DNA of 64,000 nucleotides from Streptomyces sp. NBC_01429 (GCF_036231945.1 NZ_CP109599.1:1-64000), one strand, 5' to 3'. Positions 19,629-29,178 are shown, numbered from the stretch's first letter. Translations and numbers: made by a program. Notes: generated from the letters alone by a model not told the origin.

Positions 19629-20714
19629 ATGCTTACCCAGCCCCTGCTGCAGCCCGTCCGCCTCGGCGCACTGGACCTCCCCAACAGCGTCGTCATGGCA
19701 CCCATGACCCGCGCCCGCGCTCAGAACACCGAACTGGCCCCCACCGACCTGCACGCTACCTACTACGCGCAGCGCGCCGGCGCCGGCCTGATCGTCACCG
19801 AGGGAACCTGGGTCAGCCCCGACGCGATCGGCTTCATCAACGTCCCCGGCATCTACACCGACACACAGACCGCCGGCTGGGCGAAGGTCACCGAAGCCGT
19901 CCACGAGGCGGGCGGGCGGATCATCTCCCAGTTCGGCCACGTCGGCGCCGCCTCCCACCCCGACCACCTCGGCGGCCGCCTGCCCGTCGGCCCCTCGGCC
20001 ATCAACCCCGGCGAGAAGTCCTTCACCCCCTCCGGCCCGCAGGACACCCTCACCCCGCGCGCCTACACCGCCGCCGAGATCGCCGACACCATCGCCGACT
20101 ACCGCCACGCTGCCGAGAACGCCCGCCGCGCCGGCTTCGACGGCGTGGAACTCCACGCCCAGGGATCCCACTTGATCCCGCAGTTCCTCAACCCCCGTCT
20201 CAACCAGCGCACCGACGCCTACGGAGGCAGCAGCGAGAAGCGGGCCCAGTTCCTCCTCGACACCCTCGACGCCGTCAGTGACGTGTGGGGCAGCGACCGC
20301 ATCAGCGTGAAAATGTCCCCGGGCTGGACCAGCGGAACCGCGTTCACCGCGGACGAGGAGACACTCGCGGACTACGACCAGCTGCTCAAGAAACTCAACG
20401 ACAGCAACCTCGCCTACCTGCACCTCCTGGGCACCCCCGACACCATCGAGGAACGCAACGCCCTCTTCTCCCGCTACCGCGCCCACTACCAGGGCAACAT
20501 CGTCGCCAACCTCGGCTTCACCCAGGCCCTCGGCAACGAGATCCTCGGCCACGGGACCGTCAACGCCGTCTCCTTCGGCGCCCCCTTCATCGCCAACCCC
20601 GACCTGGTCGAGCGCTTCGCGCAGGGCCACCCGCTGGCCGACGGCGACCGGGACACCTACTACGCCGGTCACACCGAGGGCTACACCGACTACCCCGCCT
20701 TCACCGCCAACTGA
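19629..20714 (+). CDS. Old Yellow Enzyme family ene-reductase homologue
   Basis: 361 residues, full length for the FMN-dependent OYE/NemA family, which reduces activated C=C bonds and electrophiles with NADPH. FMN/substrate motifs: APMTRARA near 24, QFGHVGAASHP near 101, RTDAYGGSSEKR near 195, NLGFTQ near 300. Unusually, the HxxN-G-Y active-site triad reads H176-A-Q-G179-S-H181: the second ligand Asn/His is Gly and the proton-donating Tyr is His. Start ATG 19629 (AAGGA nine bases upstream) rather than the TTG at 19623. Last gene of the TetR-controlled operon. Confidence 0.92.
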   Translation: MLTQPLLQPVRLGALDLPNSVVMAPMTRARAQNTELAPTDLHATYYAQRAGAGLIVTEGTWVSPDAIGFINVPGIYTDTQTAGWAKVTEAVHEAGGRIISQFGHVGAASHPDHLGGRLPVGPSAINPGEKSFTPSGPQDTLTPRAYTAAEIADTIADYRHAAENARRAGFDGVELHAQGSHLIPQFLNPRLNQRTDAYGGSSEKRAQFLLDTLDAVSDVWGSDRISVKMSPGWTSGTAFTADEETLADYDQLLKKLNDSNLAYLHLLGTPDTIEERNALFSRYRAHYQGNIVANLGFTQALGNEILGHGTVNAVSFGAPFIANPDLVERFAQGHPLADGDRDTYYAGHTEGYTDYPAFTAN

Positions 20715-22207
20715 GCAGGGAAGATCCCCGTCGGCAGCAGCATCCGAGCAACGATCGCAAACGCCGAAGCAGAGAACCCCGAAGACGCAATCCTTCTCCA
20801 CCAGGACCCGGCCGGGGACACGGAGACCGAGGACCATGGCCCGGGTACGGATCCGGCCGAAGTACGAGGCCGCCCTCGCCGACGCCCGCGAGATCAAGGT
20901 GCCCGCCCCGCGCCGCCATGTCCCGTACCAGGAGAGTGCCGAGCCGCCGCGCACACATCCGCCGCGATGGCACCTCTTCCCCAACCGCATTGGCCGAGAG
21001 CCGAGGAACGGTCCAAGGGCATGAGCGCGGACGATGCCGGTCCTCGACCAGGCGGCCCTTGGCGTAGCCGTGTTCCTCCGGATACGGGGCCATGCGGACG
21101 GGGCATCGGTCAGGCCCGTACGAGAGTCCCGGCGGGCGCGATGAAAGCGCTGTGCGCGGTCCGGGCGAGGCCGGCGCCCCGGTCGCGGTCAGCCCGGCCG
21201 GGGGCCTCGTGCAGATTGGAGGTGCGACTTCGACGGGAGTGGCGGCAAGCGCCAGACGCGCGGCGGTAACGGGAAGCGGGATGGTCACGTGCCCGCCGTC
21301 ACGGACAGGGAAGGTGATCCAAGGCTGGCTCGACGCCAGGGTCGATCAGCATCGCCGCGCTGCTGGTCGCCCACGGCTGCAACGTCGGGTACACCCCGGC
21401 CCTGGGCAGCGTGCACACACTGAAGTACCGGCGGCCGTCCCCCGGCGACCAGACTCATCCGCGGCCGGCGACCCACCGGACCGCGAACCCCGCCCTCAAT
21501 CGACCACCAGGCGTCCATCGGCCTCGTACCGGCACGGGGCAGGGATCCGGCCGCGCGGTCGACGGGACGCGGTTCCTCGTGCCCGTCCCCAGCGTGCACG
21601 CGCGACCGAACCGAAGCACTTCAGGCACGGAGGCGCCGAGACCGTCGGCCCGATGGGCTCCGTCAAGCCGTCGGCGACGGTGACGTCCCCGCACGAGCGG
21701 CGGCTCGCGCACCTTCCTGCGGACACCGGGCCGCTGCCGTCGGTGATCCCCTACGATCAACCGCTCCGCCATCACCGAACCAGCGGCGGTGACCACTGCG
21801 GGGGAGAAACGCGGTGCCCCTGCCCCACCAGTGAGGCTTGGCCGAACAGGGCACCGACGCCGCCATCGACTCTACTGCCGAATGCTGAGGCTGCCCCGCC
21901 GGGTGGCCAGGTGCTCGATCGTTTCGAGAGCAGTGTGTTGCCGACTGGACCCCGGTTCCCTGCCCAGTTGCGGTTCCGGGGCAACGGCGAGGACGTGGTC
22001 GAAGAGACGGTCGGCGGGGGTGGCCGCGGACCGAACGCGGCTGATGCCCTGCCGGCCGGGCCTCGGGCGACAGCCCGGGGTGAGGCGCGCGCCGGTGACG
22101 GTTGCCGGTGTCCGTGCGGCGGGACGGATCCCGTACCGGCCACGGATCGGTTGCGGGCCGGACGCTCCGTCGTCGCGGGACGGCCGCGTGCGGCAGCATC
22201 ACCGCGT
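20715..22207. other. 1.5-kb gene-poor region
   Basis: Apart from the Tn3 transposase scrap (21339-21433) no gene is supported. Weak candidates: a plus-strand frame from 20836 (MARVRIRPKYEAALADAREI) and a minus-strand frame at 21496-21726 with CGDVTVADGLTEPIGP and two CxxC-like pairs. Neither has a good ribosome binding site. A long plus-strand frame that opens at 21092 and joins the acyltransferase gene is not coding before 22208. Confidence 0.4.
21339..21433 (+). pseudogene. Tn3-family transposase fragment
   Basis: About 30 codons read SISIAALLVAHGCNVGYTP, a conserved stretch of TnpA of Tn3-type transposons (..A.L.AHGCN.G...). No resolvase, res site or terminal repeat is seen nearby. A small relic. 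Confidence 0.55.
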
Positions 22208-23521
22208 ATGACCAGAGACCGCTGTGTCGACTTCCTGCGCGCGTGGGCGATCGTCTCGGTCGTGGCCGGCCACTGGCTGATCACCGCCCTGGAACACGGT
22301 TCGGACGGCGGGATCACCGCGCCCGAACTGCTCGCCGACGTCCCCTGGACGCGGTGGCTGACCCTGCTGTTCCAGATCATGCCGCTGTTCTTCCTGGCGG
22401 GTGGCCACGCGGCCGGCGGCTCCTGGGACAGGGCGCGGGCCGATGGCGGAACGGCCACCGGCTGGGTGGGCCGGCGCGCGGTCCGGCTGCTGCTGCCGAC
22501 CGCCGCGTACAGCGCTCCCGTCCTGCTCGCCGTCGCGGTGAGCGCCGCGGTCGGCGTCGCCCCGGACACCCTCGCTCTCGTCGGCTGGGCGATGGCCATG
22601 CAGTTCTGGTTCCTGCCGGTGTATCTGCTGGTCAGCGCCCTGACGCCAGTCCTGTACGCGGCGCACGGGCGATGGGGTCTCGCCGTCCCCGCCGCACTCG
22701 GGGCGCTCGCCGTGGCCGTCGGCACCCTCGCGCTCGCCGCCGACCTGCCCCGCGTGGGGCTCCTCAACTACCTCCTGGTCTGGGCCGTCGCCTACCAGCT
22801 CGGCTTCTGCTGGCGCGACGGCCTGCTGGAAGGCCGCCGCCCGCCGGCCCTCGCGCTGGGCGGCGGCGCGGCTTTCGCGGCGCTGGTCGCCCTCGGCCCG
22901 TTCCCGGTCAGCCTGATCCTGGTGACCGGCGAGCCCGTCTCCAACACCGATCCGCCCTCGGTGGCGATGCTCGCCTGGGTGCTCACGCAGTGCGGCCTCT
23001 GCCTGCTCGCCGGACCCGGCCTGCGCCGCCTGCTCGCACATGACCGCGTCCAGCGGCTGGCGGGGCCGGTCGGCGGGGTCAGCATGACCCTCTACCTGTG
23101 GCACATGCTGCCCGTCCTCGTCGTCGCAGCGGCCCTCTACCTGACCGGTCTCGCCCCCGAACCCGCCCTCGGCTCCCCCGCCTGGTGGGCGCTGCGGGTG
23201 CCGTGGCTACTGCTGCTCGCCGTGCTCATGGCGGCGGTCACGGCGGTGGTACGGCCGGTGGAGGCCGCGCTGGTCAGCCGCTACGAACGAGCCAGGCCCG
23301 ACGTCGGCCGCTACCGGCCGTGGCTGCTCTGGCCGGGCCTCGCCGTGAGCGCAGTCGCGCTGTCCCGCTTCGCCGCCCACGGGTTCGCCGAGCACGGCCG
23401 GTTCCCCGCCCTGCCCACGCTGGGCCTCGCGGCGGGCACGGCGCTGGTGCTGTTGCACCGGCGGCGCACTGCACGGCCCACCAAGCGGCAGAGCTGGGCC
23501 GCCCTCGAAGAAGCGGCCTGA
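22208..23521 (+). CDS. Membrane acyltransferase, acyltransferase_3 family
   Basis: 437 residues from ATG 22208. The N-terminus DRCVDFLRAWAIVSVVAGHWL carries the RxDxLRxxA-type motif and the conserved His of the OafA/NolL acyltransferase_3 family, integral membrane enzymes that acetylate sugars, lipids or antibiotics. About ten hydrophobic segments follow, e.g. LLFQIMPLFFLAGGHAAGG, AMAMQFWFLPVYLLVSAL and SMTLYLWHMLPVLVVA. The C-terminus is basic and cytoplasmic. The gene is alone. Substrate unknown. Confidence 0.88.
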   Translation: MTRDRCVDFLRAWAIVSVVAGHWLITALEHGSDGGITAPELLADVPWTRWLTLLFQIMPLFFLAGGHAAGGSWDRARADGGTATGWVGRRAVRLLLPTAAYSAPVLLAVAVSAAVGVAPDTLALVGWAMAMQFWFLPVYLLVSALTPVLYAAHGRWGLAVPAALGALAVAVGTLALAADLPRVGLLNYLLVWAVAYQLGFCWRDGLLEGRRPPALALGGGAAFAALVALGPFPVSLILVTGEPVSNTDPPSVAMLAWVLTQCGLCLLAGPGLRRLLAHDRVQRLAGPVGGVSMTLYLWHMLPVLVVAAALYLTGLAPEPALGSPAWWALRVPWLLLLAVLMAAVTAVVRPVEAALVSRYERARPDVGRYRPWLLWPGLAVSAVALSRFAAHGFAEHGRFPALPTLGLAAGTALVLLHRRRTARPTKRQSWAALEEAA

Positions 23522-24044
23522 GCAAGGGAGTTCACCGAGGCGACGGCGCGAGTGCGGTGCGGGTCGGGGCGGGTCGGCTCGGGGCGGTGGACCCCGCGAT
23601 CCGCCACGTAACAGACGGCCCGACCGCGCTCGCTGTCGCGCACCGGCGAGCGCGGTCGTGGCGGCCAGGCCTGGCTGGACGAGGCGGCTGACGGCGAACT
23701 CCAGCTCGCCGTCAGCCACCAGGGTGCCGGGCCGGTGAGGGCAGCGAGCAGCGCGGCGCGGGGGCGCGCCTTCGCGGGAAGCAGGGCGACGGCTGCGGTA
23801 CGGGCCGCCGGCTCGCCACCACGGCATCGAGGCCGCCGACCCACCCCCTCAGCCGCACCAGCTCGTCCGCCCGAGCTGCGCCTGTTCGGCTTTCTCACGG
23901 CACCGGTCGGCGGCAAGCTCCGCCTGGACGACCGCGTCGGCGTCCGGGGCGTACGGTCCTCCGATCGCTGCGAGCAGCCGTACGATGCGCCGCCACTTCG
24001 CACATTCGGGTTCGCGGCGGTCCAAGTGGGCATGAAGCCCGCCC
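23522..24044. other. Region with a possible gene remnant
   Basis: On the minus strand, about 23849-24040 encodes GLHAHLDRREPEC then WRRIVRLLAAIGGPYAPDADAVVQAELAADR, clearly coding-like with a Cys and a long helix, but it has no sound start and ends out of frame. It resembles small plasmid or phage hypothetical proteins. The rest (23522-23848) shows nothing. Confidence 0.35.
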
Positions 24045-24713
24045 CTACCTGGTCGTGTGCGTGGGGTCGACCTCAACGTCGGGGTAGGCGCCCTTGCTCT
24101 CCCCCGCGCCCGCAGGCCACTTCAGGCTCACGGTGTGGGTCTCGTTCGGGGGCGTCACCTCGATGTCGGTCGGGGAGGCGGGGCTGTCGCCGGTGTGGTC
24201 GATGTCGTAGGCGAGGTTGAAGACAGCGGCGTCGCCGGGCTTCGGGATGGTGACACGCGGCTGGGCGTGGCCGCGCTCAATGGGGGTCGAGGTGTTGTCG
24301 GCGTCCTTGATGTCGACGCCCGCGAAGCCCGTCGCCGAGCAGGTGGTCGAACCCCGGTTGATCATGATGATGTCGATCCTGCCGGAGTCCACGTCGGGCG
24401 CGGCGTCCGTGGCGTCGATGGCCAGGTCCTCCGTCTTGCAGAACGTGACCTTGCCGCCGGTCTCCGTGCCGTTCGCGGCGTTCGCGCGGGCGTCAGTGCC
24501 CTCACCGGAGCCTGACTTCGCGTTGCCGGCCTCCGATCCGTCGGAGCCCGACCCGCCCTCCGACTTCGAATCACCGTCCGAGGACGAAGAGGACGACGAC
24601 GAGGAGCTCTTGGAGGACGAGTCCATCCCTGAGTCGTCACTGTCACAGACCGTGAGCGAAAGGGTGGCGGCGACGCCGAGGGCGGCGAGAGTAGCGATGC
24701 GGGTGTACTTCAC
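24045..24713 (-). CDS. DUF4232 exported protein, likely lipoprotein
   Basis: 222 residues from a GTG start. The signal sequence runs KYTRIATLAALGVAATLSLTV before Cys23. The lipobox reads LTVC, with Val at -1 where Gly, Ala or Ser is normal, so lipidation is uncertain. A serine/glycine/aspartate-rich linker (about 25-75) follows, then the DUF4232 beta domain: VTFCKTEDLAIDATDA, RGSTTCSATGFAGVD with a probable disulphide, and VSLKWP near the end. Such proteins sit on the outer membrane face in actinomycetes. Function unknown. Confidence 0.85.
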   Translation of the reverse strand: MKYTRIATLAALGVAATLSLTVCDSDDSGMDSSSKSSSSSSSSSSDGDSKSEGGSGSDGSEAGNAKSGSGEGTDARANAANGTETGGKVTFCKTEDLAIDATDAAPDVDSGRIDIIMINRGSTTCSATGFAGVDIKDADNTSTPIERGHAQPRVTIPKPGDAAVFNLAYDIDHTGDSPASPTDIEVTPPNETHTVSLKWPAGAGESKGAYPDVEVDPTHTTR

Positions 24714-24719
24714 GGTGTT

Positions 24720-25422
24720 TCCCCGGGAGTGGCGCGGTGCATGTGGTCGAAAGTATTTGCATCTAGCATCGAGTTACCGGCGGCCCCCGCGACGTCTTCG
24801 TTCTGTCACAGGCGTATTGACCTCACGGTCCGTCAACGCTCGACATGAGCCAGCAGGGACGGCGGCAGAAGGCCCGCACATCCGAGCCGGAGCTGCGGGC
24901 GATCAGCGAGTTACGCGCTCACCAGCCTCGCCTCACGCACGGCGGACCGCCACCACTTGCCGGTATCGCCGGAGCTCTACGCGAAGACCAGCACGCCGTC
25001 CCCCAGGGGGTCATCACCACCAACAACTCCGGCGTCAACAAAGGCCGCAGCGCCGACGTCGAACTCCAGAAACGCCTGATGGCAGGACGCGCCGGCGTCC
25101 CGCTCCCGCGCCACCGTGTCGCCCTGACCGCCTACCTCCGGCGCGGTTACGCGGGCCGGACGACCACGGCACCCAGATGATCTCCGCCTACGAAGATCTT
25201 GCCAGAGCCTGTATACGCGGAGGTGCGTACGGATGAACGCGGACGGCTCTTGGGCACGCACTGACGGGTGTTGTCCGGCCGCCTGCGGCTGGCCGATGCC
25301 TGGCGGCGGCCGACCATGGACGCAAGTGGCGGTCGGACCGGCCGTAACCACGGTCAGGCGCAACCTGCCGGACGGGGAAATGCCTTCGACCGGCCGGGGG
25401 ACGATCCGGCAACCTCTCCAGC
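24720..25422. other. Intergenic region with ISL3 relic
   Basis: Contains the promoter of the DUF4232 gene, the transposase relic at 24962-25147, and then about 270 bases up to the DUF4037 gene in which nothing is recognised. Confidence 0.4.
24962..25147 (+). pseudogene. Transposase C-terminal fragment, ISL3-like
   Basis: About 60 codons read ALREDQHAVPQGVITTNNSG, VNKGRSADVELQKRLMAGRA and GVPLPRHRVALTAYL. The NSG-VNxGR...LQKRxMxGRAG pattern is the C-terminal end of ISL3-type transposases. Upstream parts are missing. Confidence 0.6.
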
Positions 25423-26517
25423 ATGACCACGCCGTCCTTCATCCCCGGACTGGAACTCTCCCACCGCTTCTACTGCGAAGCCGTACGGCCTTTGCTGGAC
25501 GAGGCCGCCCCCGGGGTTACGCACTCCGCCGCTCGTCTCGGCGGCGGTTCGGAAGTCCTCGGATTCGACACCGCACGCTCCGCCGACCACGAATGGGGAC
25601 CCCGCCTGCAGATCTTCCTGCGCTCGCGGGACCTCACACGCCACGGCGCGAGAATCACGGCACTGCTCTCCGAACGCTTGCCGAAAACCTTCCGCGGCTA
25701 CCCGACGCACTTCGCCTCCGCCGGCGAGGCGGACATCCGGGTCATGCGGACCACTGACGGGCCAGTCCACCACCGGGTCGAAGTCACGGACCCAGGGTCC
25801 TGGTTCACCACGCAACTGGGCTTCGACCCGCGTACCGACATCACCCTGTCGGACTGGCTGGCCACCCCCACTCAGCTCCTCGCCGAGGTCACCGCCGGTG
25901 CCGTCCTCCACGACGGACTCGGCCAACTCGCACCGATCCGCGCCAACCTCGACTGGTACCCCCACGACCTCTGGCTCCACCTGCTCGCCTGCCAGTGGCA
26001 GCGCATCTCCCAGGAGGAAGCCTTCGTCGGCCGCTGCGGCGAAGTGGGCGACGAACTCGGTTCCGCCGTCGTCGCCGCCCGCCTGGTACGCGATCTGATG
26101 CGGCTCTGCCTGCTCATGGAGCGCCGATATCCTCCCTACAGCAAATGGCTCGGCAGCGCCTTCGCCCGCACCGCCCAGGCACCCGCCCTCACCCCGGTCC
26201 TCACCGACGCCCTCGCCGCCACCGACTGGCACACCCGCGAGCACCACCTGGCCCGCGCCTACGAAGCCGTCGCGGCCACACACAACCAGCTCGGCCTCAC
26301 CGACCCCGTCGACCCCGCCACGCGGCCCTACCACACCAGACCATTCCAGGTCCTGCACGCCGAACGCTTCACCGCGGCGCTGAGAGTCCGCATCACCGAC
26401 CCGGACATCAGCTCCCTGCCCACTATCGGCGCCGTCGACCAGTTCATCGACAGCACGGACGTCCTCAGCCGTCCGGAACTGACGCGCGCCGCCACCAACG
26501 GTCTGCTCGCCCCCTGA
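25423..26517 (+). CDS. DUF4037 (nucleotidyltransferase-like) protein
   Basis: 364 residues. The N-terminus FIPGLELSHRFYCEAVRPLL is followed by HSAARLGGGSEVLGFDTARSADHEWGPRL, a GS-x8-D-x-D type motif as in the nucleotidyltransferase fold (GGGSE...DHEW). Mid-protein DLWLHLLACQWQRISQEEAFVGRCGEVGDELGS and RDLMRLCLLMERRYPPYSKWLG are the hallmark of DUF4037. Members have been compared with antibiotic nucleotidyltransferases, but no reaction is established. The gene stands alone. Confidence 0.88.
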   Translation: MTTPSFIPGLELSHRFYCEAVRPLLDEAAPGVTHSAARLGGGSEVLGFDTARSADHEWGPRLQIFLRSRDLTRHGARITALLSERLPKTFRGYPTHFASAGEADIRVMRTTDGPVHHRVEVTDPGSWFTTQLGFDPRTDITLSDWLATPTQLLAEVTAGAVLHDGLGQLAPIRANLDWYPHDLWLHLLACQWQRISQEEAFVGRCGEVGDELGSAVVAARLVRDLMRLCLLMERRYPPYSKWLGSAFARTAQAPALTPVLTDALAATDWHTREHHLARAYEAVAATHNQLGLTDPVDPATRPYHTRPFQVLHAERFTAALRVRITDPDISSLPTIGAVDQFIDSTDVLSRPELTRAATNGLLAP

Positions 26518-26856
26518 GTCTCCGTCTCACAGCAGGAGAGGGAGGGAGCAGAACGGCCTGACGACCGGGGACGCTTATCTGTGCGCCGCTGGGGAGCCGA
26601 GACCGTACGCCGAGCCGACACCAGCCGCCGCGGCTTGGGACGCTCGGGCAGCCGGACATCAAACGGCAGCCGGGACTCGTCCGCGAACTCGCGCAGCTCG
26701 TAGTCGTACTCCGCGCAGACCGGCCGGGCGGCACCGCGCGGGGCGTCGAACGCCTCGACGGTTCTCCCTGGCGCGGGGTGGGCGGGATGGTGCGCGGCGA
26801 ACCACAGTTGAGTGACCGGGGGGCAGCGGGTGGTGCGTACTGGAGGCGGTAGCGGC
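26518..26856. other. Intergenic, with a gene remnant
   Basis: On the minus strand about 26607-26816 encodes a coding-like tail: VEAFDAPRGAARPVCAEYDY, ELREFADESRLPFDVRLPER. It lacks a start and is followed by arginine-rich shadow sequence. Probably the end of a lost gene; family unknown. Confidence 0.3.
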
Positions 26857-27039
26857 TCACGCCACCTCCGAGCCGGTGACGCCGGCGTCCGTGGCGCCGA
26901 TGTCCTCGCCGCGAGCGAGGCGTTCGACGAGCGCGTCGTCCTCCGCGGAGGTGGCGGCCGCCGTGTTCCCAGCACCAGGCCCGCCGGGCCGGTCGGCGGT
27001 TGGTGCCCGCGGGGCCGCCGGTGGCCCGGCGGGCGCCAA
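26857..27039 (-). CDS. Small acidic protein after DUF4157 gene
   Basis: A 60-codon frame begins with TTG 12 bases after the stop of the DUF4157 gene. Its second half is acidic and helix-forming (SAEDDALVERLARGEDIGAT). Position and composition suggest a translationally coupled partner, but the weak start and proline-rich first half leave it doubtful. Confidence 0.35.
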   Translation of the reverse strand: MAPAGPPAAPRAPTADRPGGPGAGNTAAATSAEDDALVERLARGEDIGATDAGVTGSEVA

Positions 27040-27051
27040 CCGCCGTGTTGG

Positions 27052-29178
27052 TCAGTCCACCTCCTCGGAGGACTGGGAGTCGCTGCTCTGGGAGAGCCCC
27101 ACGCGAGCCATCCGGTCGGCCAACTCGTCCTCGTTGCCACCGGGAAGTACACCGCGCATGGGGCCTTGTATGTTCGTGCGGATGCGCTCACGCCTGCGAT
27201 CCAGCCGCGGCGCCTGGTGTCGGTCGAGGCCGGCACCTGCGGCGGCGGGGTTCGGGGCGACCATGTTGATCAAACCCGCCGTGGTGAGCAGGTTTCGGGG
27301 GATGCTTTCACCGGTCATGGCCGTCCACACCTGGCCCGCGAAGCTCGTGCAGTTGTACTGGGTGAGGTTGTAGGCTTCGTTGGCTTTTTGGTAGGCAATC
27401 TGGTAGCCGTCGAGAATGCGCCGCAGGCTGGCCTTCTTCGACTCCCGTTGGGTGACGGCCCTATGCGAGTCGGGGCACATGACTCCGCCCGGCACGTTGT
27501 TGAGCAAGGGGAGGTCCTCGCCCTCCGGATAGAAGCCGAAGGAGACCTTCTTCCCGTCCGATCCGGTGATCTCGATCCAGGCGTGACCGACGTCGCCCTG
27601 AAGGAGGTTTCCCGCGTCCACCTTGAGCGTGACCTTCAGCCTGCTGGTGTCCTCAAGTCGTTCTCGCAGGAGCAGGGCGCGCAGCGGCCTCAGGGCGGGG
27701 TTCTCCGGCAGATTGATCCCTTGCCGGTCCGCCCTCCGGTTCTGGCGCTGTTCCTGCTGGAGCCGGTTCATGACCGTCCCCGCGAGGCGCTCCGCCTGCT
27801 GCCCGAACAGGAGGTCGCTGTGTTCCGTGAAGACTTCCTGGAACACCTGCGGATAGCGGTACATGAAGTCAGCGTGTTCATCGCTGCCCTCGGCGTGCTG
27901 GGCGGCCTCGGTTCCGTCCAGGACGGCGGAGGCGGCCGCGGCCGCGTAGGTGGCCCACCCGTCGATCATCGCCGGGGTGTCGGGGGTGACGTCCCCTTCC
28001 TCCTCGGCGCCCTCGGTGAGGATTTGCGTGATGTGCCCGTGCACGAAGCCGTACACCGTGTCCGCCAAAGGTGAACTTTGCACCGGAGCGGGGGCAGGAG
28101 CAGGAGAGGCAGGGCGTCGGCCCTCCTCGCCGCTGGACGAGGACGACGACTCGAACTCGAAGCGCCCGTATCCCTGTGGCCGATACGGATTCGACGGGCC
28201 GTCCATGAAGGACTGCGCGGCGCTGCCGGCACCGGCCTGCGAGCTGGAGACCCCTCGCTCCGGGGAACTGTCGGCCCGCCGGTCGTAGTCCGATCCCGAG
28301 GAGGAGGCGTCGGCCTCGTAGTTGTCCCGATGGCCCCGCGACGAGCCCTCCACGCGCTGCACGGTAGGCGCCTGAGCCGCGCGCTGCACGGCTCCGCCCG
28401 CCGTCGACGCATCCTCGTCGACGGCCGCGGAGCCGGCGTCCTGCGTGACCGCCCGTTGGGCGACGACGGACGGAGCGGTCGTCGCGCCGGCGCCGAAGAA
28501 GACCCCGTCCTTGTCCGCCTTCTGTTCGGAGCGCTGCTTGGGGTCGGTGACCGTGAGTCCGGCACCGTTGCTGATACCGGTCTCGGGGGTGCCGTTGAGG
28601 TTTTCGTTGGCATGGCTCAGCTCGTGACCCATGATCCTCATGTTCCCGACAGTTTCCGGGGGAGCGAAGATGTGGTGGCCGACCGTCATGGCCTGGGCCC
28701 CCAGAGCCTCGGTGGCCCGCTGGGCGACCGGGGTGTCGTGGAGCTGAACGGCGGACAGGTTCGGGTTCTGGAAATACGGCACCGCCGCCGCGAGCAGCGG
28801 TGCGGGAAGCGCCCTGCTCGGCGACGCCATGGCGTCGCCGAGCAGGGCGGCCTGATCGGCCGGGCTGGGGGCCGCCGCCACGGGATCGCTCCCGTGGGCG
28901 TGCTCCTCGCCCTCAGGGGCCCGCTCGACGGCCCCACCCTGTGCGGAACGCTGGACCTGGGATCCCTCCCCTTGATGTCCGCACGCAGGACTGTGCTGAT
29001 GTCGGCCTTGGGCCCATGGATGCCCGGCCTGGCGGAGCATCTGAACGACCGCAGCGTTCCCGGCGCCGGCCGCGAATCCGAGATTGCCTCGACTGGCGGT
29101 CCTGGCCGAAGACTCTCCGGCCGCATGGGGCACGCGACCGCGCTCAGCCTCCTTGTTCCCCAGAGGTCTGGTGACCAT
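27052..29178 (-). CDS. DUF4157 protein, putative injection-system effector
   Basis: 708 residues from ATG 29178 (GGGAG upstream; a start at 29331 is less likely). The N-terminus NAAVVQMLRQAGHPWAQ and the HQHSPACGHQ stretch are shared with DUF4157 proteins coded beside extracellular contractile injection systems of Streptomyces. The DUF4157 domain has MRIMGHELSHANEN with HELSH at about 185-189, a zinc-metallopeptidase signature. A serine/alanine-rich disordered middle (about 230-390) follows. The C-terminal domain shows GDVGHAWIEITGSDG and, about 90 residues later, LTQYNCTSFAGQVW, a His/Cys pair as in papain-like or NlpC/P60-type hydrolases. No sheath, tube or baseplate genes are in this window, so it is an orphan or remote cargo. 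Confidence 0.8.
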   Translation of the reverse strand: MVTRPLGNKEAERGRVPHAAGESSARTASRGNLGFAAGAGNAAVVQMLRQAGHPWAQGRHQHSPACGHQGEGSQVQRSAQGGAVERAPEGEEHAHGSDPVAAAPSPADQAALLGDAMASPSRALPAPLLAAAVPYFQNPNLSAVQLHDTPVAQRATEALGAQAMTVGHHIFAPPETVGNMRIMGHELSHANENLNGTPETGISNGAGLTVTDPKQRSEQKADKDGVFFGAGATTAPSVVAQRAVTQDAGSAAVDEDASTAGGAVQRAAQAPTVQRVEGSSRGHRDNYEADASSSGSDYDRRADSSPERGVSSSQAGAGSAAQSFMDGPSNPYRPQGYGRFEFESSSSSSGEEGRRPASPAPAPAPVQSSPLADTVYGFVHGHITQILTEGAEEEGDVTPDTPAMIDGWATYAAAAASAVLDGTEAAQHAEGSDEHADFMYRYPQVFQEVFTEHSDLLFGQQAERLAGTVMNRLQQEQRQNRRADRQGINLPENPALRPLRALLLRERLEDTSRLKVTLKVDAGNLLQGDVGHAWIEITGSDGKKVSFGFYPEGEDLPLLNNVPGGVMCPDSHRAVTQRESKKASLRRILDGYQIAYQKANEAYNLTQYNCTSFAGQVWTAMTGESIPRNLLTTAGLINMVAPNPAAAGAGLDRHQAPRLDRRRERIRTNIQGPMRGVLPGGNEDELADRMARVGLSQSSDSQSSEEVD

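Noticed and set aside
21092-22207. N-terminal extension of the acyltransferase
   Set aside because: The added 370 residues are arginine/proline-rich with no domain, overlap a Tn3 relic, and the family begins at about ATG 22208.
24560-24640. Serine-rich stretch as possible frameshift artefact
   Set aside because: Ser/Gly/Asp linkers after the lipobox are common in DUF4232 lipoproteins, and the downstream domain is in frame.
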